Shown in pieces: positions 57,931-64,000 of a DNA stretch of 64,000 bases. The position numbers and the translations under genes are program-made. The stretch is taken from positions 1,426,001 to 1,490,000 of the forward strand of contig OY744472.1 in NCBI GenBank assembly GCA_963556145.1, given 5' to 3'. Every line of letters starts with the position of its first letter. The stretch's first letter is position 1. This DNA is from Hygrocybe punicea (lineage: Eukaryota; Basidiomycota; Agaricomycetes; Agaricales; Hygrophoraceae). Under the pieces are notes generated by a model. It did no database searches. It was not told the DNA's origin and saw only the letters and a program-made list of their open reading frames with translations.

Positions 57931-60900
57931 AATCGTCGTCGGGTGAGGAGTCTATGGAGGGCGGGTACGTCGGATCATCAAGATCGTTTGAATCGGTATC
58001 ATCGGCATCGGGGTATTGTAAGAAATCGTCCAACGGTATCAATATTTTTGAGCAGGCATGGTAGGGTACGACTCGGAGAGCGGCAAATCAGGATCTAGAA
58101 ACCGCACCGTCGAGTTCAGCGAGTATGTAGGATCCGCCTTCTGTTTTCCTGACGACAACCATGGGTCCAAAGTACCGCGGCTTTGCTTTACGATCGAGAG
58201 ACATTTCGATACGTGAATTTCGGACGAGAACGAGGTTACCGGGTTCGAAGTCAAAAACTTTGATCGTGTTGGCGTATTTCTGCTCGAATTGCCGGGCGGA
58301 CGCAAGCCGAGATTTGGTAAGCTTTTCTTTGACCCGATCAAGGTCAGCTTCTCGTTTACGAAGTTGTCGGGTGCAGATGACTATGAGGTCGGTCATAGAC
58401 ATCGTATCTTGTGTCGGAACCATGTACGTAGCTTCAGCAAAATTGAATGGAAAAAGTGGTTCTACTCCATGTGCGATGTAGTAGGACGAGTATCCGAGGC
58501 TTTTGTGTGTAGTGACCCGTTCGGCCCAAAATACGGAGTGGGTTACGGTATGCCATTTCTTTTCATCTCTGTCACAACTTTTCATAATGGCCTCCCAGAC
58601 ATCAAGATGTTGACGCTCAACGGGTCCGTTCGCTTGTGAGTTATAGGGCGAAATGCGGATGTGCCGGATACCGTAGCGGGAGGCGAGATAGTCAAGCGCT
58701 TCTACAAACGGCTTGCCGTTGTCGGTAACGATTTCTTCGAGGGCGCCCCAACAGCATAAGATATCCTCGAACAAGAACGTGCCGATGGTGGAGCCGGTCT
58801 CGTGGCGTAACATGCGGAACTCAGGGTAGGCGGACAGGGAGCAACGGGCTTGGACAATGTATCGATAGCTGCCGGATCGTGGCATAAACATTGTGTCGAC
58901 ATACGCTTTACGAAATAGCGAGGCCGGTGTAGCGACGGTGGGCGGAATGTGGTGATAACGCATTTGGCGTACTTGGCACTGATGACAAGACTGGACGTAC
59001 CACTTTACGTTGTGGTCGAGGTGCAGCCACCAGAAATGATCGAGCAGCCGGGCGCGGACGGAGAATATGCCTTTATGGCTGAGAGAGTCATGAGCGTCTT
59101 TGAGTAATTGAAGCCGGCGGTCGGGCAGTATGACGAGTTTGTGTTTTCCGTGACAGTCTTTACGCCAAAGCTTGTTATCGGTGACGAAGAATTCAAGGGC
59201 GTATCGTAAGAACAGACGGTATTCTTCGTCCATGAAGTTCGCGGGTTGGGTTAGATCTCGTAACCAGGTCTCGACGAGGGCAAGACGAGCGTCGGCCGCG
59301 CAGGCTTTATCGGATCGCGGTATGTCAGAAACAGCTTCCTGATTTGTGTAGATGAGGACGGCGGGTAACTCGTGGAGTCGGTCGGCTGTGGCACGGCAGC
59401 GGCCGCATACGGCAATCGGCTTAGACAGTGTGGGGACAGGTCGGTAGTTAACGACTTCCATAAAGAAACTGTAAGAGTGGTCGAGCCAATCGTCAGAGTT
59501 GTTGATCTCCTCAGGATCTTCTGCAGCGCGGGGATGTCTGGAGAGTCCGTCGGGTGCACCATGTGCGGAAGCGGGTACGTGAACAAGTCTAAAATCAAAT
59601 AAGAGCACGCCGGCTATCCATCAGTTGATCGTAGCATTGGGCTGAATGTCGGGGTTGTTGAGCATCCCTTTTATGTACTTCGCATCGACTTCGACGGTGA
59701 GGTTGCGGACGCCGATAATGAAAATCCGGTAGGCGTGGAGGGCCCTGAAGAGACCGTAAAGCTCGAGCTTGGACTGGGAGTATCGGGCTTCGCGCTCGTT
59801 CCATGATATTGAACCGAATCGATTCGGGTAACATTTTCCGTCGGCATGGATTTGCATAAGAACGAAGCCGACTCCAAGAACGGATGAATCGACGGCGAGA
59901 ATGATCTCCCATTCACGCATGTAATCGATAGCATGCAGTGCTGGCGATGAAATGACGGCATTTTTGAGGTAGTCGACGGCGGTCTCTTCTTCTTCACCAA
60001 ATTCGAAGGGTATACCTTTGCGGGTAAGACGGACAAGGGGTCGGGAGTGGAGCGAGAAGTCTTTGATAAAAATACGCAAGACGCCGCAGATACCGAGAAA
60101 GGCGCAAACTTCGGTAAGGTTGGTCAGCAGTGGCCAATCGCGAATCTTCTGTACTTTGAAGTCGTCAGCTACTCTTCCTTCGTATGTGCATCGGTGGCCA
60201 ACAACAATGACTGAGGGTCGACACAACTCGAGTTTCTTGCCGTTAAAGGTACCGCCGACATAGTGGAAACGCTGGATGACGCGGTTGACACCTTGGAAGT
60301 GCTCCCAAATGAAACGTCGAATTGCCGGGTTCTCGGGTATGGTCTCGTAGGTACCGTCGGGTTGCTCGTAACGGGTTGGAGGTCCTTTGACAGGAATATC
60401 GTCCATATACGGAACTGCAAGATGAGGGATTTCGTCACGGAGGATGTATGTGGACTCACCGTGTAGTATCTGCGGGGAATTTGTGTATCCCATAGCGATC
60501 TGCGTAAGTCGAAGCATTCCGAGTGGAGACTGAAAAGTCATATAGTCCCGAGACGAGGGGTGGATGAGGCGTTGGTCGAAAGAGACGAAGAGGTTGAAGG
60601 AAGCGTAGCAAGAGTGGCCGCCAAAGGCCTCGGCCAAGTGCTCGGTCATGGGCGGTACGGCGGGATCGTGGATAGTGACGGCATTAAGCGGCTGTAGATC
60701 ATGGATGATTCGAAGGGACTTCCCATCCTTTTTCAAAACACAGAACCAGCGGGAGCGGTATGACGAATTCAAGGGTTCATAGGTACCGGCGTTAATTTTA
60801 TCTTTGATGATGCCAATGACTTCGTTAAGGATACCGGGTGGGATTTGGATATTGTGATGGACCCACGGGTCGTGCGGTACGGTGGGAATGTGGATCGGTG

Positions 60901-61480
60901 GGAAGTAGTCTGTGTTGAATTGCCCTTTTTCGGATTCGTTCCAGGCGAAAGCGGCTTCTTGCGTTTTGATGATATGGTGGCCGAGTTTCTCTTCCTCAGG
61001 CCAAAGGAAACCATCCGGGTTCATCGGCATCGCGTCGTGTCGTTCCTGGGTATAGCGGGTGCCAGGTGTAAAGTCGGGCGGGTGAGTCGGGAGCGTGGGT
61101 AAGTCGGCTAGCGGGTCGCCGGTGATCTCGCGTATTATCCGGTATTCATCGGGAAGAGTGGTAGAAATTGGGCGGATACGATCGGCTACCTTCTTATACT
61201 TTTTCTTGGTGATGACTCCTTTTAGGTCCCTGGTAGGGGGGGTGGTATACGAGATATAAGTAGCGTGTTCAGTAGGGGCTTTGTTACAAATATTCGAAGA
61301 AGAAGAAATAGGTGACGCGGGAGCGGAGACGGAACAAGACGAAGGAAGGGTATCGGTAGTACGTATCTGATTTTGTACATCGGTCAACAATGAAATGTAC
61401 TGGGCGGCAGTCTGAGGCTGAGACGAAGAGAAATCTAAATCGATAGAAAAACATAAGTCCTCTTCTAGGGGGAACGGCAA
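57931..61480 (-). pseudogene. Gypsy pol: RT, RNase H, integrase
   Basis: One frame from 61480 is interrupted by TGA at 59621 (between PNATIN and WIAGVLLFDF) and TGA at 58088 (after AVSRS; reads on as FAALRVVPYHA to about 57931). RT shows WFCVLKKDGKSLRIIHDLQP and PYMDDIPVKGP. The first catalytic block reads YASFNLFVSFDQRL, with Asn where the family has Asp. RNase H: IILAVDSSVLGVGFVL and YSQSKLELYGLF. Integrase: HHCC (AHDSLSHKG, CHQCQVRQ) and the DDE residues in AYVDTMF, IVTDNGKPF and NGPVERQH. A chromodomain is not seen. Confidence 0.9.
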
Positions 61481-61581
61481 AAGGGAAGCATAGTTCGTGG
61501 TATAGGTGTGGTCGCTTTCGAGTGGCGGCTTCTCATCTCCCGGTGCGTCCTTCCCGAGAGGTATCTCCGGGTCCTCGACTT

Positions 61582-62460
61582 CTAAAAATCCGGCTTTCCG
61601 GTGTCGGACCGCTCTCGTTGGTTCTTTTGGTTGTGCTCGATGGTGGGCAAGGTGACGACGGTGCCGGTGTTTGGATCCGTGATCGTGACTTGTTGCTCTC
61701 CGTTTTTATAATCCTTCGTAAGGGCCTCGGAAAGCGTGAAGAACGGGCGGCCAATGAGGATCTCGTAGGGGGCGTCGTCGACAACTTGGACTTGGAGGAA
61801 AAGATCGACGTCGCCAAAAGTGAATTTTAGGTTGGCGATCCGGCCGAGGGTGTCGTTGTTGCTTTTATTTGCCGACTGCATCCGCATCTTCATATTTTGA
61901 AGGCCGTAACCGAGTTTTTCCCAGATGTCGCGTCGCATGCCGATGACCATAGAGCCGTTGTCAAGGACGCATTCGAATACGAACTTGCCGTTGATGAGCG
62001 GGTAGACCGCATGAAGAGGGACTGAGTCCCGGCCGACGACGAGTGGGACGTTTTCCTGACAATGTTGGCAGGCGCGGGTAGGGATTTCGGGTGCGTGGAA
62101 ATGGAAGACCTCGACGTTGTTACTCTCGGCGGTGACCTTTTTCGAAGTGGTGAGGTCCTTCATGTGACGGTGGGCGTCGGAAGACATGGCTAAAAGTTCT
62201 CGTTGCGAAATGCAGACTTGAGAATCGAGCGCGTGGTCGATGACGGATTTGGCAATACTGGGATCTTCGATGGCGGCCTGGTAGCGGTACTGGGGGTGCG
62301 AGGCGGGAAGGTTCTGGGGAGTGCGCGGCACGAAGGCGGTCGGCTCGGTCGGCCGTGTGTTCGAAGGGGGGACTATGGTGATCGGCTGCTCATTGACAGG
62401 TCTGGTAGATGTTTTCTCGGCCGGTTTTGTGACGATACGGATGTAGAGGCGGCGGGCGGG
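61582..62460 (-). pseudogene. Gypsy protease region
   Basis: The frame holds a retropepsin-like domain: FECVLDNGSMVIGMRRDIW then VVDDAPYEILIGRPFF. The active-site block is LDNGS rather than DSG/DTG. This also looks usual for some fungal Ty3 groups, so it is not scored as a mutation. A possible zinc pair CQHC precedes it. The frame is shifted relative to gag; the switch lies at about 62440-62470. Confidence 0.8.
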
Positions 62461-64000
62461 TTAGGGTACAACTCTCTGGACTTTCCTTTCGCTTTAGAGG
62501 GGATCTCTACGCCGTCAAATCTAACCCATTTACGAAGCTGCTGCACTTCGGCTTCCAGAACCTTGATTTGTTCGTTGTCGTCCTCGATGTTGGACGTCGT
62601 GGACTGAAAGATGTCGGCGTACTCGGTGGTGACCTCAGGTTCGTAAGTGGGTACTTCGACGGCGGAGACAAAGTTAGTTTTGACATGAGGCGGCGGGTCG
62701 TGTTGGAATGGTTCTGTGGGGTTGCGGGCAGGGGGAGCGCGGTTGCCGGGGTTCTGTGCGTGCCATGCGTCGAAGCGATCCTTCATATTTTTGCTGACGA
62801 TAGCCTTTGGAAGATACATTCCGTTAGGCAATACGATGCGGCCATGCTCGTTCTTGTGGCATATCCCATCTCAAGTGTACTGCTTGCAAATAGGACAATC
62901 GCGGATACGATGGAACGGGTCGTCGCAAAAGAGGCAGTTGAAATTGGTGAAACCCTGTCCCGCGGTGGTCGGCTCGGCCCTATTTGCACACGGCTTTGAG
63001 GGGTTGTTACGTTCGGTGAGGGCTTGCGTGAGGATGGCGAGTTGTTGCGAAACGAGACGAAAGAGGTCGGATACGTTAGGTTCGACCGGTTCTGCTTTAG
63101 GAATGACTGGGTTGTAGCGAGTGGGTGGCGGGTAGTGGGTGGCGGGTTCTATTGGAGTTGAGTACCGGATGGCAGCAGGTGATGTTGACGATAGATGAGA
63201 GATGGTGGATGGTTCGGCCGCAGTTCCGGCCAGCAGGAAGTGGGCGCAGTTGTGGAAGTCCTGAAAGTCGTAAGGGTTGCTATGGAAATAGTTCGGCTTT
63301 TGGTACTGCAGATGGGTTTTGATGTCCTTTTTAAGCTCGACATGGAAGCCATTCTCGTACGCGATGTTGCATTCTCGAGGAGAGATCCGACCCTTGTCTA
63401 GAAGAAACCCTGAGATCCAGATGAACTTGCGGTAATATTCGCCAAGTTCGGCGCAGGTACGGATACTGTGAGCGGTTTGGGTGTGCGTAAGACGGTCGAG
63501 ATCCGCCATAGTGTACCGGTGATCGTCTTCCGTGCCCGGGTATAGCACGAGTACGCTCCTTTTGAATGCAGCATAATTGATGCCGGTCGCGCTAGGTAAA
63601 CTCGCCCAAAGCTCGTAGTCGCTAAGCGACGCATAGCGCAGACTATGCTTGATGCGTCCTGCGTCGTCGAGAGCGGCATCGGCAGCAAGTATCTCGACTT
63701 CTTCGAAGAAGCGGTTTAAATTGAGCGGGTTCCCGTCAAAGGTCAGGGCCGTGGAGTGACCGTGAGTGGGCATTTGTCGTGGAGTAACATGGGGAGCAGT
63801 AACGTGGGGAGCGGTCGAAGATCCAGAGGTCGAAGTCATTGTGGGTGGAAGGAGCTGAGATGTCGATGAAGCGGTTGTCGGGTGTACGATGAGCGGGTCG
63901 GGTAACGTGGACGATGATGACGTAGGCGAAGACGAAGATGGGGAAGATGACGGCGTAGGCGAAGACGATGATGGGGACGATGACGATGACGGATTTTTCA
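62373..64000 (-). pseudogene. Gypsy gag, N-terminus beyond the window
   Basis: The minus-strand frame opens at the window edge with a Ser/Pro-rich tract and contains MTSTSGSS at 63839. It then has a gag core (FDGNPLNLNRFFEEVEIL, AAFKRSVLVLYPGTEDD) and a zinc knuckle CLFCDDPFHRIRDC. TGA at 62871 interrupts CKQYT/DGICHKNEHGRIV. After it the same frame runs to 62373 with LPNGMYLPKAIV. The frame probably shifts into protease near 62450. Because the Ser-rich frame is still open at 64000, the true start is not visible. Confidence 0.85.

Larger units (their letters stand above)
55363..64000 (-). mobile_element. Gypsy (Ty3-type) LTR retrotransposon, right end beyond the window
   Basis: The minus-strand order gag, protease, RT, RNase H, integrase, then an LTR on the left is the Ty3 order. 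The left boundary at 55363 is set by TGTAAAGGCGAGG, matched by the relic LTR at 22675. The 5' LTR is not in the window. The element has several TGA stops and at least one frameshift and is not expected to be active. A plus-strand accessory gene (56318-57723) lies between pol and LTR. Confidence 0.85.

Noticed and set aside
61582..62331. LDNGS in the Gypsy protease as an inactivating mutation
   Set aside because: The surrounding retropepsin frame is well kept and LDNGS-type blocks may be normal for this Ty3 lineage; not scored as damage without an alignment.
1..64000. tRNA, rRNA or other structured RNA genes
   Set aside because: I looked for tRNA B-box-like GGTTCGAATCC words and rRNA-like stretches by eye and found none I could support; a covariance-model scan was not possible.

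Overview
The window looks like a chromosome segment of a basidiomycete mushroom (Agaricomycotina, probably Agaricomycetes). The evidence is several genes split by short introns of about 50-95 nt with GT..AG ends, a fungal sphingoid-phosphate phosphatase, a fungal bZIP factor with long polyQ, and Copia, Gypsy and hAT-type elements typical of repeat-rich fungal genomes. Genus and species cannot be told from the sequence.

Layout. (1) 1-24.5 kb is a gene-free repeat desert, mostly stripped of CG dinucleotides. It holds a decayed Gypsy integrase, minisatellites, a 5.6 kb element with 270-bp inverted ends, hAT-type low-complexity elements with CG-rich sequence, two arrays of one satellite and a gag relic. 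(2) 24.5-35.5 kb is a CG-normal host gene island: a bZIP transcription factor, a sphingoid-base-phosphate phosphatase (LCB3-like, 7 exons), and a divergent pair of tiny two-exon genes whose products start with a signal-peptide-like segment and end in a CaaX box (CVIM / CVVM). A 100-N gap with a near-perfect 1.67 kb direct duplication around it makes the pair look like three genes; the third copy is probably an unmerged contig overlap. (3) 35.65-49.16 kb is one nested insertion stack: a hAT-type element (8-bp TSD TTTGGTTA) holds a full-length Copia element (TSD TGTTG, identical-length 243-bp LTRs). The Copia holds a 1.9 kb CATCAG-ended element and a 5.1 kb LTR-ended element, and the latter holds a second CATCAG element. 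(4) 49.2-55.4 kb is AT-rich and carries three fold-back elements, two of them clear hAT-type MITEs with 8-bp TSDs, plus a third hAT-type low-complexity element. (5) 55.4-64.0 kb is a Gypsy element on the minus strand (left LTR, pol, protease, gag running off the window) with an intron-containing, opposite-strand accessory gene between pol and the LTR.

The elements are dead in a consistent way. The in-frame stops I examined in Copia and Gypsy are TGA where the reading frame and family pattern expect CGA (Arg), which fits deamination of methylated CG. The catalytic residues of the Copia integrase (Glu to Lys) and the Gypsy reverse transcriptase (first Asp to Asn) also appear lost. The items I rate most worth following up are the CaaX gene pair, the four-level nested stack with readable target duplications, the hAT-type elements built from low-complexity exon-like blocks with conserved splice-like junctions, and the Gypsy antisense accessory gene.
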